A stretch of 64,000 nt of DNA from CAVSRC01 sp963798195 (GCA_963798195.1 CAWCSF010000010.1:1550001-1614000); one strand, 5' to 3'. Positions 9,277-18,490 are shown, counted from the first letter of the stretch. The notes: a model not told the origin generated them from the letters alone. Translations and numbers: made by a program.

Positions 9277-10376
9277 TCAGGCGAGCCGCTCCGCCTCGCT
9301 CAGGAAGTCGGGATTGGGATCGAGCGCCATTCCCGGCACGTCCGGGACGGTGACCGTACCGTCCGGGTTTACCGGTGCGGTATGGAGGAAGATGTCGGCC
9401 CTGGTCTTCGGTTTCGGGTAGTATTCGAGCATGCGGGCGTTCGGGATGGCTGCAAGCAGATTGAGGTGAGCGAGCTGCTCGCCGTGCGGACAGATATCGA
9501 TGCCGTTCGCGTCAGCCATTGCTGCGATCTTGAGGAATTCGGTGACCCCGCCCGTGTAGCGCGCGTCGGGCTGCAGGATCGAAATCGCACCGGTTGCGAT
9601 CAGATCGCGGAAACCATGCTTGGTGTACTCGTTCTCGCCGGTCGCCAGCGTCATGCCGGTCGCCTCAAAGATTCGACGGAATCCATCGTAGTCGTCGGGC
9701 TGAACCGGCTCCTCGAACCAGAAGATGTCCTGGTCCTCGACTTCTTGGCTAGGCTGATCGCGTCGTAGGCCCGATAGGCGCAGTTGGCGTCGATCATCAG
9801 CTTGATGTCAGGTCCGATCGCCGCGCGCACGGCCCGCACGCGTTCGACGTCCTCGGCGATGGAAACCGCACCCACCTTCATCTTGACTGCACGTGTGCCC
9901 AGCTCGACGAAACGCACCATCTCTTCGGCCAGTTCCTTATTCCCCTTGCCCGGCGCGTAATAGCCGCCGGCGGTGTAGATGGGGATGTCGGTACGGAAGC
10001 CGCCGACGAGCTTGTAGAGGGGCAGCCCCGCCGCCTTGCCCTTGACGTCCCACAGCGCGATGTCGATGGACGACAGCGCTCGGGTCTCCATGCCCCGCCG
10101 CCCATAGAGCTTGGGTGACCACAGCTCCCGCCAGATAGCCTCCGTCATCAGCGGATCGCGCCCGATCAGCTTTTCGCTGAATTGCTGGCGGAAGGCGCGC
10201 TCGGCGGGCCGCGGCCGGCCGATCCCGTAACCGGTTATTCCGCCGTCGGTGTGCACCTCGACGAAGCTGATCTCATGGTTCGTATAAGTGTGGAGGCCGT
10301 TGCTGATCGGAACGTCCCGCTTCCACTTGTACTCCTTGAATTCAATGCTGGTGATCTTGAGCCCGGACCCCGTCAT
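9277..10376 (-). pseudogene. Mandelate racemase/muconate lactonizing enzyme family protein (enolase superfamily), frameshifted
   Basis: Two abutting frames give one enzyme of about 366 residues. The upstream part (start ATG 10376) holds the capping domain and barrel start, with the Lys pair AVKMKVG and first metal ligand DANCAY. After the break the barrel continues with FWFEEP, GENEYT, QPDARYTGG and CPHG. These match the mandelate racemase subgroup K-x-K, Asp, Glu, Glu, Asp and His positions. One base is missing between about 9741 and 9748; restoring it gives SLAKEVEDQDIFWFEEP. All catalytic residues survive, so sequence error is possible. It likely acts on an acid sugar or related hydroxy acid brought in by the adjacent ABC importer; the substrate cannot be read from sequence. 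Confidence 0.82.
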
Positions 10377-10503
10377 TTATCGTCTCCTGAGAGTACTTCG
10401 CGCTTTTTCTGGAGCCGCCGCCTGGTAACGGCTGGCCAACGCTTTATTCGCCGTCGCGTCGGGCTAATTGCCGGCAAAGTGCACGGCGACAACATGCGGC
10501 CGA

Positions 10504-10525
10504 GAGTGCGCCGGTGGGCGCACTC
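10504..10525 (-). terminator. Stem-loop after the solute-binding protein gene
   Basis: A perfect 9-bp inverted repeat (GAGTGCGCC / GGCGCACTC) with a 4-base loop lies 21 bases past the stop of the solute-binding protein gene. It has no strong T-run, so it may stabilise the binding-protein mRNA end or attenuate read-through into the enzyme and transporter genes rather than fully terminate. Confidence 0.5.
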
Positions 10526-10545
10526 CCGCGTTTGTCATGCGAGCG

Positions 10546-12462
10546 CTACTCGCTGATCGCGTACTGCTCGACTTGCGTCGGCCCCGGGAAGAGCGGCGCC
10601 GAGCTGGCATACGCGCGATCCGGCACATTGTGCAGCCGGGCCGTGTGGATGCCGATGCCGTTGACCGGCAGACTGAGCCCAAGGATGGTGAACTGCTTCT
10701 TGTGAATGGCGAGAATCTGCCTGTAGAGGTCCGCCTGGCGCTTGGGATCCGGCTCAACCTGCATCTTCTCATAGAGAGAGATGACTTCCTTCATCCAAGC
10801 CGGCGGCTCCTGCGGATCGTTGCCGACCTTTGTGTACCAATGCACCCAGCCGGTCATCCAGGCTGCGTCCGAATTAAGAGGAACGTACGCCCGCGGGAAG
10901 ATGTAGGTGGCCATCGACCCTCCGTCCCCATCGTCGACCAGGACATCGTGCTGGTTGGAGTCGCGGAACACGTTCTTGGCGGCCTTGTCGAGTGCCCGCC
11001 ACTGGACATTGAAGCCGATGGCCTTCCAGTCGTCCGCGATGAAGGGCAGCATGTCGACGTAAGGCTGGCGGTCGGCACGAGTGACGAGGGTAAAGCCGGT
11101 CGGCTTGCCGTCAGGTGACAGCCGCCAACCGTTCGCATCGCGCTTGTCATAGCCGGCCTTGTCGAGAAGCTCGTTCGCCATCTTGGGATCGTACTGGGTG
11201 AACTGCGTTCCCATCTCCTTGTCGTAGAACGCGGTTTCGTTGGGATTCGGGGAGATCTGGTGGGGCGTGCCCTGACCCGCGTAAACGATGTCGATGATCT
11301 TCTGCCGGTCGATTGCAACGCTCATGGCGATGCGCACGTCCCGGGTGGAGAACATCTTCCCGAGGACCGGATTGTGGTCGGTCTCGTTGATGTGAATCTG
11401 GACCGGTGAGGAAGACGGATCAACGATCTCGAAGAACTTGAGTCCTGCCTTTTCCGCATTGTCATAGAGGACAGCGCGGTTCGCCGGGGTGTTGACGTAG
11501 CGAGCGTTGTAATCGACCTCGCCGTTCAGCACCTTGAGGAGCATCACCTCAAAGTCCTTGACGACCTCGATCGTCGATTTGTCGATGTAGGGAAGCTGAT
11601 TACCCTTGTCGTCAACCTTCCAGTAGTAGGGATTGCGCTCCATCGTGATCAACTGCGTATCGTCGGCCGACCGCGTAAAAACCCATGGATTGAGAGTTGG
11701 CAGATCGAGGTTGGTGTAGACGTCGTGCATGGCCACGAACCGCTCTTCCCAACTCTTGAAGCCGGCCTTCTTCGCCTCGGCCTCCGCGTCCTTGTTGAAG
11801 TCGGCGTGGAACTGCGACAGGTAGTGCTTCGGATAGGTGCCGATGTTGATGCCGCTCGACGTCCCGAGGAGGAGAGGCAACAGCGACTTCGGCCGCTTGA
11901 AGCTCATTTTGACGGTCTCGTCGTCGATTGCCTCGACCTTCATTCCATCAGCGGCCCTGATGAACGAAAGCCGGATCAGGGGATCGAAATTGTCGTTGAA
12001 CTGGGCGTGCTCGGCCCAGAAGACGATATCGGCTGCGGTGAAGGGTTCGCCATCCGACCACTTCATCCCCTTGCGCAGGTGAAAGGTGTACTCGGTAGCG
12101 TCGCCATTGACATCATAGCTCTCGGCAATGTTGGGAACGGCGCCGTTTCCTTCCGTGTTCCAGCGCATCAACGGCTCGTAGGTGTAGAACGTCTGGAGCC
12201 AGGATTCGTCGCCGGCACCGGTGTAGACTTGGCGTAGATCGCCGCCGTAGGTGCGGACGCCATCGACGGGTGTGATCACCATCGGTTGACTGCCCACACG
12301 CTCTGCGACTGGCGGCAGTTTGCCGCTCGCCACCAGGGGATCGAGCATCGGAGATTGCCCGGTTGCCGTCTGTGCCAGCACCGGCGGCGCAAGCAGACAA
12401 GCACCCAGGACGCCAATGAGCAGGGCTTGCGCGCTCGCGCGGCGCGTGAATTGTTTCAGCAT
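10546..12462 (-). CDS. ABC transporter substrate-binding protein, family 5 (dipeptide/oligopeptide type)
   Basis: The 638-residue periplasmic binding protein starts at ATG 12462, five bases after GGGAGGA. Its signal peptide has basic LKQFTRR, a hydrophobic core and a cleavage site near PPVLAQ. The SBP_bac_5 domain shows YEPLMRWN, the signature region YTFHLRKGMKWSDGEPFTAADIV and later DVRIAMSVAIDRQKI. It is somewhat longer than classical DppA/OppA (about 540). It is first in the operon, before the enzyme and the two permease and two ATPase genes, and diverges from the LysR regulator gene. Family 5 proteins also bind sugars and sugar acids, so the peptide label should not be taken literally. 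Confidence 0.92.
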   Translation of the reverse strand: MLKQFTRRASAQALLIGVLGACLLAPPVLAQTATGQSPMLDPLVASGKLPPVAERVGSQPMVITPVDGVRTYGGDLRQVYTGAGDESWLQTFYTYEPLMRWNTEGNGAVPNIAESYDVNGDATEYTFHLRKGMKWSDGEPFTAADIVFWAEHAQFNDNFDPLIRLSFIRAADGMKVEAIDDETVKMSFKRPKSLLPLLLGTSSGINIGTYPKHYLSQFHADFNKDAEAEAKKAGFKSWEERFVAMHDVYTNLDLPTLNPWVFTRSADDTQLITMERNPYYWKVDDKGNQLPYIDKSTIEVVKDFEVMLLKVLNGEVDYNARYVNTPANRAVLYDNAEKAGLKFFEIVDPSSSPVQIHINETDHNPVLGKMFSTRDVRIAMSVAIDRQKIIDIVYAGQGTPHQISPNPNETAFYDKEMGTQFTQYDPKMANELLDKAGYDKRDANGWRLSPDGKPTGFTLVTRADRQPYVDMLPFIADDWKAIGFNVQWRALDKAAKNVFRDSNQHDVLVDDGDGGSMATYIFPRAYVPLNSDAAWMTGWVHWYTKVGNDPQEPPAWMKEVISLYEKMQVEPDPKRQADLYRQILAIHKKQFTILGLSLPVNGIGIHTARLHNVPDRAYASSAPLFPGPTQVEQYAISE

Positions 12463-12534
12463 TTTTCCTCCCATTGCGTTGATCACGGAGTGGGTTTTCT
12501 CCCACTTCCCTACGCATCGACATTCTTAGGGACC

Positions 12535-12551
12535 TAGACCAATGCGGTCTA
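12535..12551. promoter_or_regulatory. Perfect palindrome in the divergent LysR/ABC intergenic region
   Basis: TAGACC-AATGC-GGTCTA is a perfect 17-bp interrupted dyad between the divergently transcribed solute-binding protein gene and LysR gene. LysR-type regulators usually bind dyads of this size in such intergenic regions, so this is the best candidate operator for both promoters. A second small dyad (AGTGGG / CCCACT) lies at about 12489-12505. Confidence 0.5.
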
Positions 12552-12585
12552 ATCACTAAAAGTACCCAGTCGATGCACGCAGGTT

Positions 12586-13533
12586 ATGGGCAGAGGAATG
12601 GCGCGACTTGTAAGCCGCATTAGCATCCGCGAAATGGAGTTGATCGGAGCCATCCTCACCCATGGCACGATGGCCAAGGCGGCGCAGAAGATGAACATCT
12701 CCCAGCCGGCCATCAGTCGGATGGTCAAGCACGCCGAACAGCGGACCGGCCTGCAGCTCTTCGAGCGCCGCGGGTCCAAGCTCATCCCCACGCGCGACCT
12801 CGCGGCGCTAAGCGGGGAGTTCGAACGTGTGTTCGCCAGTATCGACCGGGTTCAGAACCTCACCTGGGCGCTCGGTGCGGGGCTCGCGCGACCACTCTAC
12901 ATCTCCACCATGGCCGTTCTCGCCGAGACGCTGCTGACGCCCGCCATCGCAGACCTCAGGGTCGCACATCCCCGGACACCGCTCGCCGTCAAACTCAATC
13001 ACCGCCACGGGGTTGAAGAAGACGTTATCCGCGAAGAAACGGACCTCGGCCTGGTCCATGGGGTCTTTCATCATGACTCGATAATGGCTATCCGACTTTG
13101 TTCGGCGCGCGTCGTGTGCTTGATGCATCGGGAACATCCGCTGGCGAACAGGGACGGTATCGGTCCCAAAGATCTCGCGAACGAGAATATCATTTCGATG
13201 GGGCGCCTTTCCCCGTTGAGCCAGCAGGTTGTCGATGCCTTCGAGTCCGCTGGTGTCGAACGGCGCATCGCCATTCAGATCGCCGACTCCGGCATTGCGG
13301 CCCATTTCTGCGCTCATGGGTTGGGCCTTGCCCTGCTCGATCCTTTTTTCGTCGGCACCGTTCCGCTCGAGAGCCTTGTGGTCCGTCCGTTTCTCCCGAC
13401 GGTAAAAACCGAGTGCTTCGCAATCTTCAGCAATCGCCGTGTCTTGCCAGAGCTGGAGACCGATCTGCTCGAGCGATTGCAGACGGCCGGTGCCGATTGG
13501 GAAACGAAGTTCGCCGAGTTTCTGAATGCCTGA
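12586..13533 (+). CDS. LysR family transcriptional regulator
   Basis: The 315-residue protein has an N-terminal winged helix-turn-helix (about residues 12-70, with GTMAKAAQKMNISQPAISRMVKH in the recognition region, read as two short blocks) and a LysR substrate-binding domain (about 95-300). Its start may be ATG 12586 or ATG 12598; neither has an ideal ribosome-binding site. It is divergent from the ABC importer operon, 123 bases away, and likely senses the imported substrate or a breakdown product of the enolase-superfamily enzyme. Confidence 0.9.
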   Translation: MGRGMARLVSRISIREMELIGAILTHGTMAKAAQKMNISQPAISRMVKHAEQRTGLQLFERRGSKLIPTRDLAALSGEFERVFASIDRVQNLTWALGAGLARPLYISTMAVLAETLLTPAIADLRVAHPRTPLAVKLNHRHGVEEDVIREETDLGLVHGVFHHDSIMAIRLCSARVVCLMHREHPLANRDGIGPKDLANENIISMGRLSPLSQQVVDAFESAGVERRIAIQIADSGIAAHFCAHGLGLALLDPFFVGTVPLESLVVRPFLPTVKTECFAIFSNRRVLPELETDLLERLQTAGADWETKFAEFLNA

Positions 13534-13716
13534 CAGCGCTGGCGATCGATGGGCGGCTCATGGGAGCCCGAAAGACCGAAAGCACGGACATTTCCAACGA
13601 GACGACCCGACGCCTCCTCCGACTCGGTAGTCGGCAACGCCAGATACTCATTCAGCTTGCGCGCGGGCAGTTCGCGGCGGATGGCGAGGAAAACGGCGTA
13701 ACGGTGCATCTTCCAA

Positions 13717-13792
<76 letters not shown>

Positions 13793-13951
13793 GAAGCCGT
13801 ACGGCATGTCTCCGTGCGGCCGGCCGTTCTACTATCAAAGGCCCCCCGGCCTGTCCAGTTAAGTGAACTTTCTCGGCAGACCTCAGCAAGCACCTGATCG
13901 CATTAACGATTTTCGAGCGGCAAAGCCGCCGCGGCGCTGAGATCTGCTCCG

Positions 13952-14626
13952 CTACAGCCGCGGCTGCTTGAAGATGTGGATCTTGTGGCCCTCGACCGCG
14001 ATCCGCTTCTCCTTGACCAGCGCGCGCAGCTGCTTGTTCACGGCCTCGCGGCTGGCACCCAGCATCTGGGCAAGCGTGCCCTGGGTCAGGTCGAGCTCGA
14101 CCGAGGCCATGTCAGCTTCGACGCGCCCGTGGATCACTGCGATCTGGTTGAGAAGGACCAACAGGCGGTGGCGGAGGTCGTGGAAGATTGCCTGGTCGAT
14201 CTGCGCATTGGTCGAGCGCAACCTCTCGCACAGCGTCAGGATGATCTGGCGGGCGAGCTTGGGTGAATTGTCGAGGAGATCGATAAACGGCTTGCGCGGA
14301 ATGAAGACCAGCTTCGACTCGGTCAGCGCAGCAGCGCCGGCGCTGCGCGGAAGCCCGTCGAGGAGCGCCATCTCGCCGATGACCTCGCCCTCCTCCGACA
14401 GATTGACCGTCGCCTCGCGTCCGTCCTCCGCCGTCAAATAGACCCGGAGAATCCCCGACGTGATGACATAGAGGCCATCGGACTCGTCGCCCTGATCAAA
14501 CAGCACGCCGCCGGACGCAAGCGACATCTCGCGGGCGATGCCCGCGAGCCGCCGCAACTCGTCCTCGTCCAGGCCGTTGAACAGGAGCGTGCGCCCCAAC
14601 TGAACGGCCAGATCCTGGCTTGCCAT
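13952..14626 (-). CDS. Crp/Fnr family transcriptional regulator
   Basis: The 224-residue protein starts MASQDLAVQLG at 14626, five bases after GGAGGGG. A cyclic nucleotide-binding-type beta-roll covers about residues 12-125, with FDQGDESDGLYVITSG and GEMALLDGLPRSA at the phosphate-cassette position. A dimerisation helix follows, then a winged helix (LTQGTLAQMLGASREAVNKQ). No Fnr-type Cys cluster is seen, so it is not an Fe-S oxygen sensor. The phosphate cassette GEMALLDGLPRSA resembles cAMP-binding members. It diverges from the mscS-like gene. Confidence 0.88.
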   Translation of the reverse strand: MASQDLAVQLGRTLLFNGLDEDELRRLAGIAREMSLASGGVLFDQGDESDGLYVITSGILRVYLTAEDGREATVNLSEEGEVIGEMALLDGLPRSAGAAALTESKLVFIPRKPFIDLLDNSPKLARQIILTLCERLRSTNAQIDQAIFHDLRHRLLVLLNQIAVIHGRVEADMASVELDLTQGTLAQMLGASREAVNKQLRALVKEKRIAVEGHKIHIFKQPRL

Positions 14627-14787
14627 TGCGTCCCCTCCGCGCCTTCCTGCTACCATTGCTCAATGTTATTGGCGAGCGTCATGGATGAGGCGGGCCCCGT
14701 GATCGCCCCTTAAGCCCAGTGTCGAGCCATTTCAAGGCTTTAGTAGGCGGAACGCGGGCCGACATCTGCCGGAATCAGGAGGACCAG

Positions 14788-15645
14788 ATGGACTTATCTC
14801 AAGTAACTAGCTTCGGCACACTCGCGTGGACCTGGGGGGCAACCTTCATCCCCAACCTGGCGGTCGCGATTACGGTGCTGGCGCTGGGTTTCTACTTTTC
14901 CGGTCTTGCCTCGCGCGGCGTCCGCAGCCTTCTCTCCCGCACGGTGCATTCCGACACGACGCTCGTCCCCGTAGTCGCCACGATCGTCAGGTACGGCATC
15001 GTCCTTTTCGTCATTGTCGCGGCACTTGCCCAGCTCGGCATCGAAACAACGTCAATCCTGGCAGTTCTTGGCGCCGCCGGTCTCGCCGTCGGCCTAGCGC
15101 TCCAAGGCACGCTTTCCAACATTGCCGCCGGCATCATGCTGCTGTGGCTGCGGCCCTTCCGGCTCGGCGACTACATCGGCACCAACGATGTCGCCGGCAC
15201 TGTCGAGGAAATCAACCTCTTCCACACGCGGCTGAGGACATGGGACGGCATCTACAAGTTCGTTCCCAACTCGCAGCTTTGGAACACCACGCTGACCAAC
15301 TTCAGCCGCAACCGCACGCGCCTGATCCTGATCGAGTTCGGCGTCGCCTACGAGGATGACATCGCCACCGCCCGGAACGTGCTGCGCGAGCACGCCGCCG
15401 GGCACGCCAACGTGCTCGACGATCCCGCCGTGCAAGTCGTACCGCTGTCACTGGGCGACAGTTCCGTCGTGCTGCAGGTGCGCGCGTGGTGCACCACCGC
15501 CAAGTTCTGGGAGACGCGCTGGGACCTGACCCAGGGCGGCAAGAAGGCGTTGGAGGCCGCCGGCATCACCATCCCCTTCCCGCAACGCGTCGTGCATTGG
15601 AAATCGGACGGCGGCCCGCCCTCGCCGGACGCCCGGGCGGCGTAA
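14788..15645 (+). CDS. MscS family mechanosensitive ion channel
   Basis: The 285-residue inner-membrane protein starts at ATG 14788 after AGGAGG. Three helices are visible, at about residues 15-36, 58-80 and 88-110. The pore helix has the Gly/Ala packing pattern of MscS (AVLGAAGLAVGLALQGTLSN). A beta domain follows (RPFRLGDYIG, FVPNSQLWN) and then a C-terminal alpha-beta domain. It should act as an osmotic release valve. The length matches classical small MscS (about 286). The remnant of another gene follows directly after its stop. Confidence 0.93.
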   Translation: MDLSQVTSFGTLAWTWGATFIPNLAVAITVLALGFYFSGLASRGVRSLLSRTVHSDTTLVPVVATIVRYGIVLFVIVAALAQLGIETTSILAVLGAAGLAVGLALQGTLSNIAAGIMLLWLRPFRLGDYIGTNDVAGTVEEINLFHTRLRTWDGIYKFVPNSQLWNTTLTNFSRNRTRLILIEFGVAYEDDIATARNVLREHAAGHANVLDDPAVQVVPLSLGDSSVVLQVRAWCTTAKFWETRWDLTQGGKKALEAAGITIPFPQRVVHWKSDGGPPSPDARAA

Positions 15646-15828
15646 GTGGAGTTGCGGCTGGTCGCCTCCTCGCTCGATGGTGCAAACCCACGCTGCCGCG
15701 GGAAGATAGAGGGCCTGGCGCTGACCGCCGACGGCAAGCTCTTCATGACCAACGACAACGACTTCGGCATCGCCGGGGACCCAACGAGCATCGTGATCAT
15801 CGCCGACGCCGGCATCGGCCCACGCTAG
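15646..15828 (+). pseudogene. C-terminal remnant of a phytase-like esterase
   Basis: The short frame starts right at the mscS stop. It contains KIEGLALTADGKLFMTNDND and FGIAGDPTS, which resemble the C-terminal end of esterase-like activity of phytase proteins (normally several hundred residues). No N-terminal part is seen upstream, where the intact mscS gene lies. It is therefore best read as a leftover C-terminus after a deletion. A short stem-loop (GGCGCG / CGCGCC) follows at about 15855-15878. Confidence 0.55.
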
Positions 15829-16060
15829 GCGTGTCGCCAAAACGAAATGGGACGGCGCGGGAGCAACAACTCGCGCCCTCTTCTTATGTAGTTAGCCGGC
15901 TACGTCTAACAGCATCCCGTTTTGCCAGTTCCCGGACGGGGGAAAAGTCGACTTTTATGCAGAGGACCAAGGCGTGCGCCGATCTGCCGCTTGCACCGCT
16001 GCCGGATCCCGAAACGGATTCAACTTTGAGCGAGAACGGCTCCTAAATTCAAAGGAGAGC

Positions 16061-16086
16061 CGGCCGCGCTCTTTCGGGCGCGGCCG
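16061..16086 (-). terminator. GC-rich stem-loop downstream of leuA
   Basis: A 9-bp perfect inverted repeat (CGGCCGCGC / GCGCGGCCG) with an 8-base loop lies 11-36 bases past the leuA stop. It lacks a long T-run but is in the right place for transcript termination. Confidence 0.55.
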
Positions 16087-16096
16087 CTTTCGCGTT

Positions 16097-17680
16097 CTAG
16101 AGCACCGCGCGGGGAACGGCCGCGGTCGCAGATTGTGCGTGAATGCGCTGGCGCTTGAGCAGCAGCTTGTTCACCGCCGAGACGTACGCCTTTGCCGAGG
16201 CAACCATGGTGTCAGTATCGGCGCCGCGGCCCGTGACCACCTTCTCGCCTTCGCCGAGCCGCACGGACACCTCGGCTTGCGCGTCGGAGTCCTCGGTGAC
16301 GGCGCCGACCTGGTAGAGCTGGAGAGTCGCCTCGTGCGGCGCGATGGTGCGGATCGCCTTGAACATGGCGTCCACCGGACCATCGCCGATGGCTTCCTTG
16401 GTAATGTGCTGGCCCTCCACGTCGAGCGTCACGATCGCCTTCTGCGGTCCGCCGGTGCCGGCGATGACGGTCAGCGCCACCAGACGGATAGATTCTCCGG
16501 CCTGACTCATTTCGTCCTCGACCAGCGCCGAGATGTCCTCATCGAAGACGTGCTTCTTGCGATCGGCGAGATCCTTGAAGCGGCGGAAGGCCTCTTCCAG
16601 CGCGTTGTCGCCGAGCTCGAAGCCCAATTCCTTCAGCTTCTCGCGGAAGGCGTGGCGGCCGGAATGCTTGCCCATGACCAGCGAGGTGGCCCGCACGCCG
16701 ACGGATTCCGGCGTCATGATCTCGTATGTCTGGGAATTCTTCAGCATCCCGTCCTGGTGGATACCGGCCTCGTGGGCAAACGCGTTCTTGCCGACGATCG
16801 CCTTGTTGTACTGGACCGGGAATGCCGAAACGGCCGAGACCAGCTTCGAAGCGCGCATCAGGAACGGCGTCTTGATGCCGGTCTCGTAGGGCATGGCGTC
16901 GCCGCGAACGCGGAGCGCCATGACGATCTCCTCCAGCGCCGCATTGCCGGCGCGCTCGCCGAGACCGTTGATCGTGCATTCGATCTGCCGCGCCCCTGCC
17001 CTGACGCCGGCCAGCGAATTGGCGACCGCCAGGCCGAGGTCGTTGTGACAGTGAGTCGAGAACACCGCCTTGTCGGAGTTCGGCACGCGCTCCATCAGCA
17101 TCTTGATGAGAGCATGGTACTCGTCGGGAATCGTGTAGCCGACGGTGTCGGGAATGTTGATGGTCGTGGCCCCGGCCTTGATGGCAGCCTCGACCGTGCG
17201 GCAGAGAAAATCATGCTCGGTGCGCGTCCCGTCCTCCGGCGACCACTCGACGTCGTCGGTGAAGCCCCGCGCCCGCGTGACGCTCGCGATCACCGCTTCG
17301 TAAACCTGCTCCGGCTCCATGTTGAGCTTGAACTTCATGTGGAGCGGGCTGGTCGAGATAAAGGTGTGGATGCGGCGGCGCTCGGCGTGCTGGAGCGCCT
17401 CGCCAGCACGGTCGATGTCCTTGGCCCCGGAACGGGCAAGCCCACAGACGACCGCATTCTTGATCACCTTGGCGATCTCCGTAACGGCCTCGAAGTCGCC
17501 GTTCGATGCGATCGGGAAGCCGGCCTCGATAATGTCGACGCCCATCTCATCGAGGAGCTCGGCCACCTGGAGCTTCTCGGACAGGGTCATGGAGGCGCCA
17601 GGCGACTGTTCGCCATCACGCAAGGTTGTGTCGAATATGACGATGCGGTCCTTGGCCGGAGCCGCCTGCTGGGAAGTCAT
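16097..17680 (-). CDS. leuA: 2-isopropylmalate synthase
   Basis: The 527-residue enzyme condenses acetyl-CoA with 2-oxoisovalerate, the first step of leucine synthesis. The start MTSQQAAPAK at 17680 follows GAAGGA. The frame extends further up without a better start. The HMGL-like barrel begins RIVIFDTTLRDGEQSPG; metal ligands are in HCHNDLG and the active-site region is NGLGERAGNAALEE. The C-terminal LeuA allosteric domain (from about residue 390) ends near NKLLLKRQR. The length matches the long rhizobial/beta-type LeuA. A leucine-rich leader peptide lies about 115 bases upstream, implying leucine-responsive attenuation besides feedback inhibition. Confidence 0.96.
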   Translation of the reverse strand: MTSQQAAPAKDRIVIFDTTLRDGEQSPGASMTLSEKLQVAELLDEMGVDIIEAGFPIASNGDFEAVTEIAKVIKNAVVCGLARSGAKDIDRAGEALQHAERRRIHTFISTSPLHMKFKLNMEPEQVYEAVIASVTRARGFTDDVEWSPEDGTRTEHDFLCRTVEAAIKAGATTINIPDTVGYTIPDEYHALIKMLMERVPNSDKAVFSTHCHNDLGLAVANSLAGVRAGARQIECTINGLGERAGNAALEEIVMALRVRGDAMPYETGIKTPFLMRASKLVSAVSAFPVQYNKAIVGKNAFAHEAGIHQDGMLKNSQTYEIMTPESVGVRATSLVMGKHSGRHAFREKLKELGFELGDNALEEAFRRFKDLADRKKHVFDEDISALVEDEMSQAGESIRLVALTVIAGTGGPQKAIVTLDVEGQHITKEAIGDGPVDAMFKAIRTIAPHEATLQLYQVGAVTEDSDAQAEVSVRLGEGEKVVTGRGADTDTMVASAKAYVSAVNKLLLKRQRIHAQSATAAVPRAVL

Positions 17681-17758
17681 GGTCGTAGTCCTTCTCGAAA
17701 CCTGCCCGCTCGGGATCATGATTTTGCGGGCGCTAACCGGGTGCCTCTCGCGAACCTT

Positions 17759-17801
17759 CCCCTGAGTGCCCGCTCAACAAGGAGCAGCCGACGCTCAGGG
17801 G
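17759..17801 (-). promoter_or_regulatory. leuA leader attenuator structure
   Basis: Right after the Leu-rich run of the leader peptide, CCCCTGAG (17801-17794 on the minus strand) can pair with CTCAGGGG (17766-17759). A second element GCGGGC (in the loop) can instead pair with GCCCGC near 17726-17731. The two pairings exclude each other, as expected of an attenuator. The second hairpin has no clear U-run, so it may act on translation rather than as a classic terminator. Confidence 0.5.
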
Positions 17802-17908
17802 CGTCTAAGCAGGAGGCCGAGAAGGACGAGGTTCGCGGCGGGCGCAGCACCGCGCACGCCGGAAACGGCGTTTAGCGCATTCAGCTGCTGGCGATCGCGA
17901 GCGATCAT
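17795..17908 (-). CDS. leuL: leuA leader peptide
   Basis: A 37-codon frame starts ATGATCGCTCGCGATCGC at 17908 and ends in TGA at 17795. Its C-terminal third reads NLVLLGLLLRRP: six Leu codons (CTC, CTT, CTC, CTC, CTG, CTT) in eight positions just before a predicted hairpin. Leu-rich leader peptides before leuA are an established control device in proteobacteria. Ribosome stalling at these codons when leucyl-tRNA is scarce would favour expression. The peptide itself needs no other function. Confidence 0.7.
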   Translation of the reverse strand: MIARDRQQLNALNAVSGVRGAAPAANLVLLGLLLRRP

Positions 17909-18067
17909 GAACCCTGCCCTGCTTCGAACCGGAGCCTTGAATGTGCGGGACGCCGGTTAACACGAAGTTCTAGCCAGAATCCGGGTCCAAGAGCAAGCGG
18001 GACCACATCCCCAGCAACTTTCGCGAACGCGCGCCGCCGACGGAACCGGCGGAGCCCTTCGCGACCG

Positions 18068-18490
18068 CTACCCGAAAGCGTATGCGGCCAGCAGGACGAT
18101 GATGAGGGTCGTGACGCCAGATGCGGGGCCAATGATCGCCAGACGGGCACCGAGCGCAGGGTTCTTGGTTCGGCGGATCTGCGCGTAGGTCATGTGGGTC
18201 AGCCCAACCAGAACCGTCAGGATGACGACAAAGAGCAGCTTCCACCAGAACAGCGACGGCAGGTTCCCGAAGCCGCCCCATTTGGTCGAAACGAGGATCG
18301 GCCCCGTGATCCACAACAGGACCAAGCCAGCAGCGGTCACATTGGCAAGGATTGGCCCGAGGGCCCGCAAGACCGGGGCCTGATCCGCCGGAACCATCTG
18401 GGCCTGCCGCATGACAATGCCGCTGCCGAAGCCGCCGGCCGCCCCCAAGATCAGCCCCAGGAAATGCAAGAAAAGAAGGAAACCGTTCAT
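18068..18490 (-). CDS. Small integral membrane protein of unknown function
   Basis: The 140-residue protein starts at ATG 18490, six bases after GGGAGG. Four hydrophobic helices are visible (about 2-24, 48-70, 78-100 and 120-139), with a cytoplasmic-type basic loop HMTYAQIRRTKNP between the third and fourth. The size and layout resemble small DUF2269-like or YdbS-like membrane proteins, but I do not recognise a family. It lies 74 bases downstream of the phzF-like gene on the same strand. Confidence 0.65.
   Translation of the reverse strand: MNGFLLFLHFLGLILGAAGGFGSGIVMRQAQMVPADQAPVLRALGPILANVTAAGLVLLWITGPILVSTKWGGFGNLPSLFWWKLLFVVILTVLVGLTHMTYAQIRRTKNPALGARLAIIGPASGVTTLIIVLLAAYAFG

Noticed and set aside
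13534..13716. Possible integration site next to tRNA-Lys
   Set aside because: No integrase gene and no second copy of the tRNA 3' end were seen nearby.
15974..17875. 633-codon plus-strand frame opposite leuA
   Set aside because: It is the antisense of a complete leuA gene; the product has no recognisable features.
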